Positions 25,022 through 32,080 of a stretch of 32,080 bases of DNA are shown piece by piece (position 1 is the first letter of the stretch; each line of letters starts with the position of its first letter). Source of the DNA: a bacterium (GTDB taxonomy: Bacteria > Planctomycetota > UBA1135 > UBA2386); contig JANSXC010000043.1 of NCBI GenBank assembly GCA_024743115.1, positions 1 through 32,080 of the forward strand. Reading direction: 5' to 3'. The translations under genes were made by a program, and so were the position numbers. The notes under the pieces were generated by a model. It worked only from the letters and a program-made list of their open reading frames with translations, ran no database searches and was not told the DNA's origin.

Positions 25022-26362
25022 TCAGTCCGTCAGTGCCAAGGGGAGATTGAGAGTAACTTCAGTCCCGCGACCAGGCGTCGAGAGCACCCGACAGTCGCCC
25101 CCGAAGTGCAGTGCGCGTTCGCGAATGTTGAACAAGCCGAAACCGCCCGTCGACGACACGCGGAAGTCCGCGCCGCGGGCCTCGAACCCGACGCCGGCAT
25201 CGGCGACGCTGATACTCACGATCCGCCCCTCGCGCCGCGCGTGCACCCGGACCTCGGCCGCATCCGAGTGCTTGAGCACATTGTGGAGCAGCTCGTTCAC
25301 GGCCTGGAAAACGAACAGCTCCGCACTCTCCGACAGCGGCTTGTCGGCGCCGTCGTCCTCGAACGTCGCCGTCACGCCGTGCGCGACCTCGAAGCGCTCG
25401 ACATGGTCGCGCAGCGCCTCGACGAGTCCGAGTTCGTAGAGCGCAGGCGTGCCGAGTTCGGCGGTCACACTGCGAGTGTCCTTCACGACCTCGTCGATGA
25501 GCTGCCCGATCGCAGCCAGACGCTCCCGCCCCGCGTCGTCCGCCGACTGCTTCGCGACGCCGAGTTTCAGCTTGATGGCCGCGAGGTTCTGGCCGATCCG
25601 ATCGTGCACGAACTCGGCGACGCGACGGCGCTCTTCCGCCTCCGTCACGAGAATGCGCTCGGCCATCGCACGCAGCCGCTCCTGATGCTCCACGAGCTCG
25701 GCATTGGTGCGCGCGTGATCGTCCACCTCGCGCTGCAACCGATCCGCGAGATCACGGAGCGCGACGGTCTGCTCCGCAGCACCGTTCTCGAGATCCTCGC
25801 GCGAGCGGCGCAGCATTTCGATCGCCGCGTGACGCTGCTCGGCGAGTCGCTCGACGCGAGTCGTGGCCTGCACGAGGTCATCGTGCGCGCGACAGAGGTC
25901 CTCGTAGGCGAGCCGCTGCTCCCGCGCATCCTGCAACGCTTGCCGACGGGCCGCGAACTCGGCGCCGAGCAGGCTGACGAGCAACACCTCGTCCCCGTTC
26001 GAGGTCACGACCGCGGTGGCTTCGAAAACACACGGGTCGCCCGTTTCGCCGAGTTGGGTCCAGGGATCCGAACGCAGAACGGTGCCGCTACGCTGCTGCC
26101 AGAAGCGCTCGGCATCGACGAGGAACGCCTCGAGGAACGGCAGTTCCAGCTCGACATCCGCATCGGCTCGCGCGAGCCCCGGGAATTGCCGCGTCAACCA
26201 ATCGGGCAGCGGAGCGAGCGGCCGCAGCTCGCCGTTCGGCTGACGCCCCCACGCGATGTGGTGCAGCGCGTCGAGCACTGCCAAAGCTTCGAGCTGGCGA
26301 TCGTCGATCGGGTCGGTCACGAGGCGATGCATCGTAGGTAGCGCGGACGGTGGATTTGGCAT
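25022..26362 (-). CDS. Soluble NarL-family sensor histidine kinase (HisKA_3)
   Basis: The protein has 446 residues and no membrane helix or signal peptide, so it senses a cytoplasmic cue. An N-terminal PAS-like region (~20-140) is followed by a long coiled coil (~140-240). The dimerisation box E-E-R-R-R-V-A-E-F-V-H-D-R-I-G-Q carries the phosphorylated His253. The ATPase domain shows the N box N-E-L-L-H-N (356-361), G1 D-A-G-V-G-F (388-393) and G-F-G-L-F-N-I-R-E-R-A (~407-417). It uses an ATG that overlaps the stop of the preceding small gene (ATGA). The HisKA_3 class normally pairs with NarL/LuxR regulators, matching the next gene. Co-operonic placement with a Ras-like GTPase is the notable point. 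Confidence 0.95.
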   Translation of the reverse strand: MPNPPSALPTMHRLVTDPIDDRQLEALAVLDALHHIAWGRQPNGELRPLAPLPDWLTRQFPGLARADADVELELPFLEAFLVDAERFWQQRSGTVLRSDPWTQLGETGDPCVFEATAVVTSNGDEVLLVSLLGAEFAARRQALQDAREQRLAYEDLCRAHDDLVQATTRVERLAEQRHAAIEMLRRSREDLENGAAEQTVALRDLADRLQREVDDHARTNAELVEHQERLRAMAERILVTEAEERRRVAEFVHDRIGQNLAAIKLKLGVAKQSADDAGRERLAAIGQLIDEVVKDTRSVTAELGTPALYELGLVEALRDHVERFEVAHGVTATFEDDGADKPLSESAELFVFQAVNELLHNVLKHSDAAEVRVHARREGRIVSISVADAGVGFEARGADFRVSSTGGFGLFNIRERALHFGGDCRVLSTPGRGTEVTLNLPLALTD

Positions 26363-26790
26363 CAGTGTTCGGAATCCGCGGCCTGAAGCGGTGCACCCGG
26401 CCAGACGGTCAACCGCGCGAGACCCGGAACCCGCCGCACCAGCCCGGCAGTGAGCTCGCGACCGACCTCCCGCTCGAGAAGGCGGACGAAAGCGGCCAGG
26501 AACGGGACGACGTCACCATCGCGCAACCCGACCGCGAGGATCGACTCGCGGATCGCACGAGACGACGTCGCCAGGCGGGTGCAGCACGTGACGAGCCAGC
26601 CGAACGCCGCGAACCGCGGGATACGGCCAGCCTCGACCCGCTCGAACAGCTCGGGCCGTCGGGCTCGCAGCTCCGCCACGTCGGCTGGACGGCTGCACCG
26701 GACGAACCACGCCACCGTCGCTGCGATCGCGGCGCGGGCCACGAAACGCGGCACGCGAAACTGCCGCGAGAGCGTCGTCGGAAGGTCCAT
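26362..26790 (-). CDS. Small uncharacterised protein, first gene of the GTPase/two-component operon
   Basis: The protein has 142 residues from the ATG at 26790; a GTG at 26835 would add 15 residues without a better start context. I do not recognise the family. It is Ala/Arg/Val-rich and mainly helical, with a mildly hydrophobic stretch R-A-A-I-A-A-T-V-A-W-F-V (~20-31), Cys residues in V-T-C-C-T-R and a Leu/Val-rich C-terminal half. There is no signal peptide or catalytic motif. Its TGA overlaps the ATG of the histidine kinase, so the two are probably translated together. It could modulate the kinase. Confidence 0.6.
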   Translation of the reverse strand: MDLPTTLSRQFRVPRFVARAAIAATVAWFVRCSRPADVAELRARRPELFERVEAGRIPRFAAFGWLVTCCTRLATSSRAIRESILAVGLRDGDVVPFLAAFVRLLEREVGRELTAGLVRRVPGLARLTVWPGAPLQAADSEH

Positions 26791-26902
26791 GGCGAGGTGC
26801 TGCGCAGGCGGCGGGCAAAGGGTCGGGAACAACACAGCCCCCGCAAGCTAGGGGCGCGGCACGCCACGCAATATCCGGATTAGTACTGCTTGTTCGCACA
26901 AA

Positions 26903-26931
26903 CCGCCGCGCGCGACTCGCTGCCGCGGCGG
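26903..26931 (-). terminator. GC-rich hairpin after the acyltransferase gene
   Basis: Perfect 8-bp arms CCGCCGCG / CGCGGCGG enclose a 13-base loop, 17 bases after the acyltransferase stop. On the minus strand it is followed by TTTGT. It probably separates that gene from the GTPase operon downstream. Confidence 0.45.
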
Positions 26932-26947
26932 CTCGCACCCGGCGGCG

Positions 26948-28153
26948 TCAGGCCGTGCGCGACGGGCGCGCTCGACCCGGACGCCGCGGCCGCGTGACAT
27001 CGACCGCGACCCCGGATCCAACACCCGCCCCGCGCAAGCGCGCGGCGAACCGCTGCCGCCCGACCTCGAGCGGCTCACCGACGAATCGCCACAGCAGCCA
27101 CGCAAGCAGCAGCGACGCGATCGCCGTCACCGCGCCGGACCAGGCGCTCCACATCGAGACCCCGAACGCACCCAGCACGAACACGAACAGGTAGTGCACG
27201 AGGTAGACCGGATACGACAACTCTCCGATCGTTCGGTCGAATCGCCAGCGGGCCGTGAGATGGAACACGAACGGCAGCGCGATCGGAACGACACCGAGCA
27301 TCGCGGCCAGGCCAAAGCGACTGCTGCGCAGGATCGCGGGCAGCAACGGGTAGGCGAGCACCGCAAAAATCAGTGCTGCAAACATCGACCACGTGACCGC
27401 CGGCGAAAAGAGGAGTGCACGAGCGCGCGGCAGATGTTCGATCAGGCGATAGCCGCGATAGGCGAGCGCACCCGCGAGGAACAACGCGAGCTCCGTGGGA
27501 AAGAACCGGTAGGACCAGGGATCGTGACCGAGCCCCCAACCCTTCACGAGCACGACGCGCAGCAACAGACTGCAGCCGAGCAGTCCACCGACGACGAGCA
27601 CATGACGCCGCACGACGAACGGCGCAATCGCATAGAACAGCAGCTCGAGACTGACCGTCCACGCCTGCGGCACGAGCATGAAACGCCAGCCGGGCAGCTC
27701 GTGAGCATGGAAGTCACCGGTCAGGAACCAACGCGAGGTCTCAGGATCGACCGCCGTGAACAACACCACATCCTGCCCGAGCAATCCGAGCTGCACGCCA
27801 AGGGCCGCGGCGATTGCCGGCCAACTCATCGCGGCACCGTGCTCGGCCCACAACGCCAGCGGCCGAATCGTGATGCCACAGGCCATCAGCAGCAGCCCCG
27901 CAACGAGCGTGACACCGAGCACGACGAGATACATCGGCAGCAGCCGCACGAGTCGACTCTGCGCGAACGCGCGGCAGGAGCCGGCGCCGACGTACTTCTC
28001 GTGCAGCACGAGCGCCATGTAGAAGCCGCTCACGACATAGAACATCTGGACCGCGAGCGGACCGCCACAAAGGGCGAGTGCCGGCAGTCCGAAGACGGGC
28101 CCGGCGTGCGCGAACACGACCGCCAGGGCGAGAAGGAGGCGGAAAAGTCCCAT
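26948..28153 (-). CDS. Acyltransferase-3 family membrane protein (OafA/YrhL-like)
   Basis: The protein has 401 residues with about ten hydrophobic helices. The first two segments match the acyltransferase-3 family (PF01757): an N-terminal R-L-L-L-A-L-A-V-V-F-A-H-A with the conserved His, and G-x-L-A-V-Q-M-F-Y-V-V-S-G-F-Y. A central E-L-x-F-Y-x-I-A-P-F and a late I-G-E-L-S-Y-P-V-Y-L-V-H motif are also family marks. These enzymes transfer acetyl or other acyl groups to cell-surface sugars or lipids. The polar Arg/Gly-rich C-terminal tail (~360-401) is not part of the domain. It diverges from the ECF sigma gene across 111 bases. Substrate unknown. Confidence 0.93.
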   Translation of the reverse strand: MGLFRLLLALAVVFAHAGPVFGLPALALCGGPLAVQMFYVVSGFYMALVLHEKYVGAGSCRAFAQSRLVRLLPMYLVVLGVTLVAGLLLMACGITIRPLALWAEHGAAMSWPAIAAALGVQLGLLGQDVVLFTAVDPETSRWFLTGDFHAHELPGWRFMLVPQAWTVSLELLFYAIAPFVVRRHVLVVGGLLGCSLLLRVVLVKGWGLGHDPWSYRFFPTELALFLAGALAYRGYRLIEHLPRARALLFSPAVTWSMFAALIFAVLAYPLLPAILRSSRFGLAAMLGVVPIALPFVFHLTARWRFDRTIGELSYPVYLVHYLFVFVLGAFGVSMWSAWSGAVTAIASLLLAWLLWRFVGEPLEVGRQRFAARLRGAGVGSGVAVDVTRPRRPGRARPSRTA

Positions 28154-28224
28154 GCCAAGGGCGAAGCGTGGCGAGACGGTTCAGCGTATTACCACGACCG
28201 GGCATCGACGAAACCGTTTCCGCT

Positions 28225-28252
28225 GCAACCTGCAGCCGGCGCGCGGCGGTAT
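28225..28252 (+). promoter_or_regulatory. Possible ECF-type promoter before the sigma gene
   Basis: GCAACC (28225-28230) and CGGTAT (28247-28252) are separated by 16 bases, resembling the AAC-type -35 and CGT-type -10 elements of ECF promoters. They lie just upstream of the ATG at 28265, as expected for self-activation. Short inverted repeats (GAAACCGTTTC at 28210-28220, CTGCAACCTGCAG at 28223-28235) overlap the region. Confidence 0.25.
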
Positions 28253-28264
28253 AGGACCGCAGAG

Positions 28265-28762
28265 ATGCCCCGCGCCATCGAGGAACCCGACACGGATCCC
28301 GCGTTCGCGGCGTTCCTCGCCCGCCATCGCGGCCGGGTGCTCGGGTTCCTGCGCCGCCTGGCGCCACGGGACGCCGACGACCTGCTCCAGGAGACCTTCG
28401 CCAAAGTATGGCGCTACCGAAGCGGCTGGGATCCGCAGCGGGCCAGCGCGAGCTGGCTGCTGCGGACCGCGTTCCACGTGACGGTCGACCACCGCCGGCG
28501 CGCAGGCCGGCAACCGCAACCCGATGACGAGCGTGCCCGCTCCCAGACCGCGGCCGCCCCATGCCGCAGCGAGCTCCGCGACGAGATCGAACGTTCGCTC
28601 GCGAGCCTGTCCGCGGTCGAACGTGCGCTGCTGCTCGGCTTTCACCGCGACGAGCGCTCGCTGCAACAGCTCGCAACCGAGCACGACCTGCCGGTCAACA
28701 CGGTGAAGTCCCACCTGCACCGCGCCCGGCGCAAACTCCAACGGGAACCATCCGATGACTGA
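28265..28762 (+). CDS. ECF-type RNA polymerase sigma factor with adjacent anti-sigma-like gene
   Basis: The protein has 165 residues. The frame is open far upstream but opposite the acyltransferase; the ATG at 28265 gives the normal ECF length. Region 2 shows R-D-A-D-D-L-L-Q-E-T-F-A-K-V-W-R-Y (~36-52) and W-L-L-R-T-A-F-H-V-T-V-D-H-R-R-R. Region 4 shows L-S-A-V-E-R-A-L-L-L-G-F-H and the HTH L-Q-Q-L-A-T-E-H-D-L-P-V-N-T-V-K-S-H-L-H-R-A (~134-155). It differs from the two kinase-linked sigma factors here and is closer to RpoE/SigW-type ECFs. It overlaps the next gene by eight bases, so the anti-sigma-like protein is probably its regulator. Confidence 0.93.
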   Translation: MPRAIEEPDTDPAFAAFLARHRGRVLGFLRRLAPRDADDLLQETFAKVWRYRSGWDPQRASASWLLRTAFHVTVDHRRRAGRQPQPDDERARSQTAAAPCRSELRDEIERSLASLSAVERALLLGFHRDERSLQQLATEHDLPVNTVKSHLHRARRKLQREPSDD

Positions 28763-29240
28763 CCCTCGACGCGAACCCGACATCCCTGGTCACGAACCTT
28801 CCAACTACGACCGCGCCGTGCAACGTTGCCTCGACGACCGCGTCGATCCGCTCGACGACCCGGAAGCGATCGCCGCGCTGCTCGCGGAACCGGAGGCACT
28901 GGCGGACTTCGCGCGCCTGCACGAACGCCTCGGAGGACTGCGCGAGATCCCGATCACACCCGCGATTGCCAACCGCCGGCCCTGGGCCCTCCCGCTCGCG
29001 GCGCTGCTCGCCGTCGGTGGCCTCGCGATCGGTGGCGCGTTCGCGTTCGGAGAATCGCAAGCGGCCAGCCGACCAGAGCCGTCACCCGGCGCCGGCCGAC
29101 TGCTCGCCGTGCGCGTCGCCGAACGCGACCCCACGCACGTTTCAACCCTCGCGTGGTCCGTTCGAGAACGCCACGAGCACTCGACACCGCACCACCGCAT
29201 CCGCGTCGTCATCACCGAAACCGGAAGCCGCAAACCATGA
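28755..29240 (+). CDS. Single-pass membrane protein, likely anti-sigma factor
   Basis: The protein has 161 residues. The acidic N-terminal part (~1-75), with A-L-L-A-E-P-E-A-L-A-D-F-A-R-L-H-E-R-L, would be cytoplasmic. A single TM helix lies at ~76-98, followed by a short Pro- and His-containing periplasmic tail. The ATG lies inside the end of the sigma gene (eight-base overlap) and the TGA overlaps the next ATG (ATGA). Size, topology and position fit an anti-sigma factor that holds the ECF factor at the membrane. No zinc-binding HxxxCxxC motif of the ZAS class is present, so this is inferred from context. Confidence 0.78.
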   Translation: MTDPRREPDIPGHEPSNYDRAVQRCLDDRVDPLDDPEAIAALLAEPEALADFARLHERLGGLREIPITPAIANRRPWALPLAALLAVGGLAIGGAFAFGESQAASRPEPSPGAGRLLAVRVAERDPTHVSTLAWSVRERHEHSTPHHRIRVVITETGSRKP

Positions 29241-30175
29241 TCTCACGCTTGCCCGTTCTCTTCGCGACCGCGCTGGCCACGGCCACGATCACGAACCACC
29301 TGCCCGCCCAGAAACTGCCACTCACCGATGAGCTGACGATGCAGGTCTTCGACCTCAACCCGGTCGCCCTGCCACCGCAGCGCGTCGAAGCCGCCCACTG
29401 CGATCGGCTCGCCCGGTTCGCACGGCGCTTCATCGAACCGCCGCTCGCAACCGGCCAGGACATCGAACTGCTCGGCACTCACCATCTCGTGATCGCCGGA
29501 ACCGCGCGCCAGTGCGCCTGGGTCGAGCGATTCGTGAAACGCTGCACGAACCTGCGCGAGACCCAGGTCGACATCGAAACGGCACTCATCGAACTGAGTG
29601 CGTCGCAGTTCGAGGCGCTCGTCGCACCCGTGTTCGCCGCACAGGACGACGCGAAGAGTGACGGCAACGATGCCGAGGCTACGCAGCGCCTCGCCGTGCT
29701 CGCGCGCCCCGCCGTCGCGAAGCTCATGCGGCAATTCGCGGCAGCCGCCGTCGAGACGCTGTCCTCACCGCGCATCCTCGTCTGGCACTCGCAGCGCGCC
29801 ACGATGTCGGTCGGCGAGAACGTGCCCTACGTCAGCGACTTCGAGATCGTCGACGAGGACGGCAAGGAACGGATCGTCGCAAAGCGCAATACGCTGTTCG
29901 ACGGCATCGAAGTCGATCTGCAGGCCGCTTCGCTCGCGGACGGCTTCATCAGCCTCGACTGCACGATGCGCCATTCGCGCGTGCTCCGCCCCCTGCCGAA
30001 AGCGATCGTCGAGATCCGAAAGGACGTCGAACGCATCGTGCACCTGCCGCGGACCCGTCAGGTCGAGTGCACTCAGCAGCTCGTGCTGCCAAAGGACTCC
30101 GGCGGTGTGGTCGCCGTCAGGCGCAACGACGGCCGCTGGCTGATCACCATCGTCACGGCGTCACGATTCGAATAG
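29237..30175 (+). CDS. Stand-alone secretin-domain protein
   Basis: The protein has 312 residues with an N-terminal signal sequence (~1-25, ending L-P-A-Q). An N-domain-like segment at ~75-105 (L-V-I-A-G-T and V-E-R-F-V-K) precedes the secretin core at ~108-260. Core marks are E-T-Q-V-D-I-E-T-A-L-I-E-L, L-S-S-P-R-I-L-V, S-V-G-E-N-V-P-Y and D-G-I-E-V-D-L-Q. It is much shorter than GspD/PilQ secretins, which have several N-domains, and no other type II secretion or pilus genes are near. It may be a sensor or a degenerate secretin, not a channel. The ATG at 29237 overlaps the anti-sigma stop; the frame is open upstream, but only this start gives the signal sequence. Coupling to sigma and anti-sigma genes suggests an envelope role under their control. 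Confidence 0.82.
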   Translation: MISRLPVLFATALATATITNHLPAQKLPLTDELTMQVFDLNPVALPPQRVEAAHCDRLARFARRFIEPPLATGQDIELLGTHHLVIAGTARQCAWVERFVKRCTNLRETQVDIETALIELSASQFEALVAPVFAAQDDAKSDGNDAEATQRLAVLARPAVAKLMRQFAAAAVETLSSPRILVWHSQRATMSVGENVPYVSDFEIVDEDGKERIVAKRNTLFDGIEVDLQAASLADGFISLDCTMRHSRVLRPLPKAIVEIRKDVERIVHLPRTRQVECTQQLVLPKDSGGVVAVRRNDGRWLITIVTASRFE

Positions 30176-30178
30176 CGC

Positions 30179-30205
30179 CAGCCGGAGCGATCATGCCTCC
30201 GGCTG
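30179..30205. terminator. Hairpin at the convergent end of the secretin and ECF sigma genes
   Basis: A 9-bp perfect stem (CAGCCGGAG / CTCCGGCTG) with a nine-base loop spans the junction and the last codons of the sigma gene. It could act in both directions. There is no T-run. Confidence 0.4.
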
Positions 30206-30775
30206 CGAGCCGGGCGGCGCCAGCGCCAACCCGAGCTTGGTGATGGCGCGCCCGAGAACGTTCCGCACCGCGGAAACCGAACGACCGAGGTGCGCGGCAA
30301 TGTCGGCGTGCGGCATGCCGACGATGCGCGCGAGCACGACGATCTCCCGATAGTCGTCGGGCAATTCGTCGAGCGCTGCTTCGAGACGGGCGATCTCCTC
30401 CTGCCCCATGACCTCCCGGCTCGGTGACAGGCCGCCGTATGCCGCGCCATCGGGGAGCTCCGCCTCGCGGTTGACATCGCGCTTCTCGCGGCCGAAGAAT
30501 CGCGCCCGCTCGCGCAGCTTGTTCATTGCCGCCTTGAGCAACCAGCTCAGGAACGCGCCCTCGCCGCGAAACTCGAACCGCTCGCGATCCTCGAGGACTT
30601 CCCGACACACGGACTGCACGACGTCGACGGAGGCCTCGCGTCGACGCAACCCGGGCCCCATGTTGGCACGAACGTACGCATGGAGCCGCGGCAGGTATCG
30701 CGCAACGAGACCGTCGACCGCGTCGTTGTCACCGGCCGTAGCGCCGCGCTGCAGTTCGTCGAACTCGTCGGACAC
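30191..30775 (-). CDS. ECF-type RNA polymerase sigma factor (kinase-associated)
   Basis: The protein has 194 residues from a GTG. Region 2 has V-D-V-V-Q-S-V-C-R-E-V-L-E-D (~49-62) and F-R-G-E-G-A-F-L-S-W-L-L-K-A-A-M-N-K-L. Region 4 has L-P-D-D-Y-R-E-I-V-V-L-A-R-I-V-G-M and the HTH H-A-D-I-A-A-H-L-G-R-S-V-S-A-V-R-N-V-L-G-R-A (~156-177). It is the second member, with 17358-17960, of the same ECF type. It diverges from a Ser/Thr kinase across 48 bases containing a perfect 18-bp palindrome, and converges on the secretin-like gene. No anti-sigma partner is adjacent. Confidence 0.92.
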   Translation of the reverse strand: MSDEFDELQRGATAGDNDAVDGLVARYLPRLHAYVRANMGPGLRRREASVDVVQSVCREVLEDRERFEFRGEGAFLSWLLKAAMNKLRERARFFGREKRDVNREAELPDGAAYGGLSPSREVMGQEEIARLEAALDELPDDYREIVVLARIVGMPHADIAAHLGRSVSAVRNVLGRAITKLGLALAPPGSQPEA

Positions 30776-30782
30776 GCGCTGG

Positions 30783-30800
30783 ATCGTAGCCCGCTACGAT
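30783..30800. promoter_or_regulatory. Perfect 18-bp palindrome between divergent ECF sigma and kinase genes
   Basis: ATCGTAGC-CC-GCTACGAT has 8-base arms and a two-base spacer. It occupies the middle of a 48-base divergent gap, seven bases from the sigma GTG and 23 from the kinase ATG. The size and symmetry fit an operator for a dimeric regulator acting on both promoters. Confidence 0.55.
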
Positions 30801-30823
30801 GGTTCGGAAAGGCTCGACCCGCG

Positions 30824-32080
30824 ATGACGACGACGACGACCGACAGCGACCCCGACGGCTTGCCGTCGCTGCCAGCCGCGGTCGAGGATCGGCTCTACGA
30901 GATTCTGCTCGACCACCCGCTGGAACTCCGTGGACCGGAACTCGACGCACTGCTCGTGCACCACCCGGAGTGCCGCGACGCGATCCTCCGCCGCGCGGCG
31001 GCGATGACGGCCGGGAACGCAATCCTCGATCGTGCCCGCCACCCGCTGACGAGTGCGGCGGACCCGGCTCTGGCCGAGCCGCCACTGCCGCAACGGATCG
31101 GCGACTACGAAATCACGGGCCTGCTCGGTGAAGGAGGCTTCGGCACTGTCTATCGCGCTCAGCAGCATCAGCCGGTCGAGCGCACGGTCGCGCTCAAGGT
31201 CCTGCACCCGCGACGCCTCGACGAACGCTCGCGCTGGCGCTTCCTGGCCGAGCGCCAGACTCTCGCCCGCATGCAACATCCGAACATCGCCCAGATGTTC
31301 GACGCGGGCAGCACCACCGATGGACTGCACTACTTCGCGATGGAGCTCGTCGACGGCCAGCCGCTGACGCGTTGGTGCGACGACCGGAGGCTGTCGCTCG
31401 ACGACCGGCTCGAACTGTTCGCGCAGGTGTGCTCAGCCGTCGAGCATGCCCACCAGCGCGGCGTCGTGCACCGCGATCTCAAACCCAGCAACGTTCTCGT
31501 GCAGGCCGACGACGGCCGCGGCGTCCCCAAGGTCATCGACTTCGGCATCGCGAAGGTACTCGAGACCGAAGACGGCAGCACACTCGCAACGCGCGACGGC
31601 GCGCTGATCGGAACTCCTGGCTACATGAGCCCCGAGCAGGCGGCGAGTCAGCCCGTCGACACGCGCACCGATGTCTACGCACTCGGTGTACTGCTCTACG
31701 AACTGCTCACGAGCGACCTGCCGTTCCGCCGTTCCCGATTGCTCGGCAATGTGGCGGAGGTCGCGCGAATCGTGCGCGAAGAAGACCCTCGTCGTTTGAG
31801 CACCGCGGCGCGCCAGGCCGACACCGGTCTCGACGAGATCGCCGTTGCGCGCAACAGCTCCGCCGGCCGGCTGCTACGGGATCTGCAGGGCGACCTCGAG
31901 TGGATCGTGCGTCGCGCGCTCGCCAAGCAGCCGGATCAACGCTACGCCTCGGTTTCCGAGTTCCTCGCCGACATCGACCGCTTCCGCCGACTCGAGCCCG
32001 TGTCCGCCCGCGTCTGTCTGTGTCTGTCTGTGGTCGGACACTCCAAGCAAGGAACGAGATCCCCGTGCAGGCCATGCCCC
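30824..32080 (+). CDS. Ser/Thr protein kinase (partial, 3' end outside window, possibly disrupted)
   Basis: There are 419 codons without a stop in the window. The N-terminal extension (~1-90) is helical. The kinase domain starts at ~93, with G-L-L-G-E-G-G-F-G-T-V-Y (99-110), Lys125, H-R-D-L-K-P-S-N (216-223), D-F-G (239-241) and Y-M-S-P-E-Q (267-272). It ends with the usual D-L-E-W-I-V-R-R-A-L, R-Y-A-S-V-S-E-F-L-A-D-I and E-P-V-S-A-R (391-396). In this kinase class that last motif is normally followed by a basic, Tyr/Leu-rich segment and a TM helix. Here it turns into V-C-L-C-L-S-V-V-G-H-S-K, encoded by TGTCTG repeats, which looks foreign. The gene may be interrupted near 32010. It diverges from the ECF sigma gene. 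Confidence 0.88.
   Translation, partial: MTTTTTDSDPDGLPSLPAAVEDRLYEILLDHPLELRGPELDALLVHHPECRDAILRRAAAMTAGNAILDRARHPLTSAADPALAEPPLPQRIGDYEITGLLGEGGFGTVYRAQQHQPVERTVALKVLHPRRLDERSRWRFLAERQTLARMQHPNIAQMFDAGSTTDGLHYFAMELVDGQPLTRWCDDRRLSLDDRLELFAQVCSAVEHAHQRGVVHRDLKPSNVLVQADDGRGVPKVIDFGIAKVLETEDGSTLATRDGALIGTPGYMSPEQAASQPVDTRTDVYALGVLLYELLTSDLPFRRSRLLGNVAEVARIVREEDPRRLSTAARQADTGLDEIAVARNSSAGRLLRDLQGDLEWIVRRALAKQPDQRYASVSEFLADIDRFRRLEPVSARVCLCLSVVGHSKQGTRSPCRPCP
32011..32042. other. TGTCTG-rich segment with TCGGACACT motif, possible insertion junction
   Basis: After 32010 the sequence becomes GTCTGTCTG repeats followed by GGTCGGACACT (32032-32042). The core TCGGACACT is the reverse complement of the AGTGTCCGA units at 7672-7699. 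Downstream, a purine-rich stretch and an ATG at 32074 could begin a new gene, possibly a transposase, but only a few bases are visible. Confidence 0.35.

Noticed and set aside
27194..28264. Upstream extension of the ECF sigma frame
   Set aside because: The frame is open for 357 more codons, but these lie opposite the acyltransferase and encode no recognisable sequence; the ATG at 28265 gives a normal ECF protein.

Overview
This 32,080-base window is very GC-rich. It looks like a chromosomal segment of a Gram-negative (diderm) bacterium, most likely a member of the Planctomycetota. That placement is an inference. It rests on several Ser/Thr protein kinases in 32 kb, two of them divergent to ECF sigma genes, on secreted PKD and TolB-like proteins, on a MORN-repeat lipoprotein, and on outer-membrane beta-barrel proteins ending in Phe. 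Recognisable Shine-Dalgarno sequences are scarce and many start codons are GTG. Genes are tightly packed and no gene-free stretch exceeds 300 bases. I saw no rRNA, tRNA, CRISPR array or complete insertion sequence.

Layout. 1-2676 (-) is a partial secreted lipoprotein with two heme-binding motifs, a TolB-like region and PKD domains. 2805-6787 (+) is a two-gene unit: a MORN-repeat/redoxin fusion lipoprotein, then a translationally coupled membrane Ser/Thr kinase. 6819-13716 (-) is an export locus: a TetR regulator, an MMPL-type RND exporter, a LolA-like protein, a beta-barrel protein and a second barrel protein. A perfect palindrome sits in the tetR promoter and a degenerate copy abuts the exporter start. 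A divergent alpha/beta hydrolase lipoprotein (13804-14571) probably shares the first operator. 14561-17960 is a divergent Ser/Thr kinase / ECF sigma pair. 18138-21572 (+) holds a secreted repeat protein and a GT-C type membrane glycosyltransferase.

21607-26790 (-) is the most interesting region. It is an apparent operon of six genes: a small unknown protein, a soluble NarL-type histidine kinase, its response regulator, a Ras-like small GTPase, a coiled-coil protein, and a membrane protein with BON-like and degenerate OmpA-like periplasmic parts. Start/stop overlaps or short gaps join the genes. This suggests a signalling module that links a two-component system and a GTPase switch to the cell envelope.

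26948-28153 (-) is an integral-membrane acyltransferase. 28265-30175 (+) is an ECF sigma factor, a membrane anti-sigma-like protein and a stand-alone secretin-domain protein, all with overlapping ends. 30191-32080 is a second divergent ECF sigma / Ser/Thr kinase pair with a perfect 18-bp palindrome between the genes. The kinase runs off the window, and its last ~70 bases no longer look like kinase coding sequence, which may mark a mobile-element junction.
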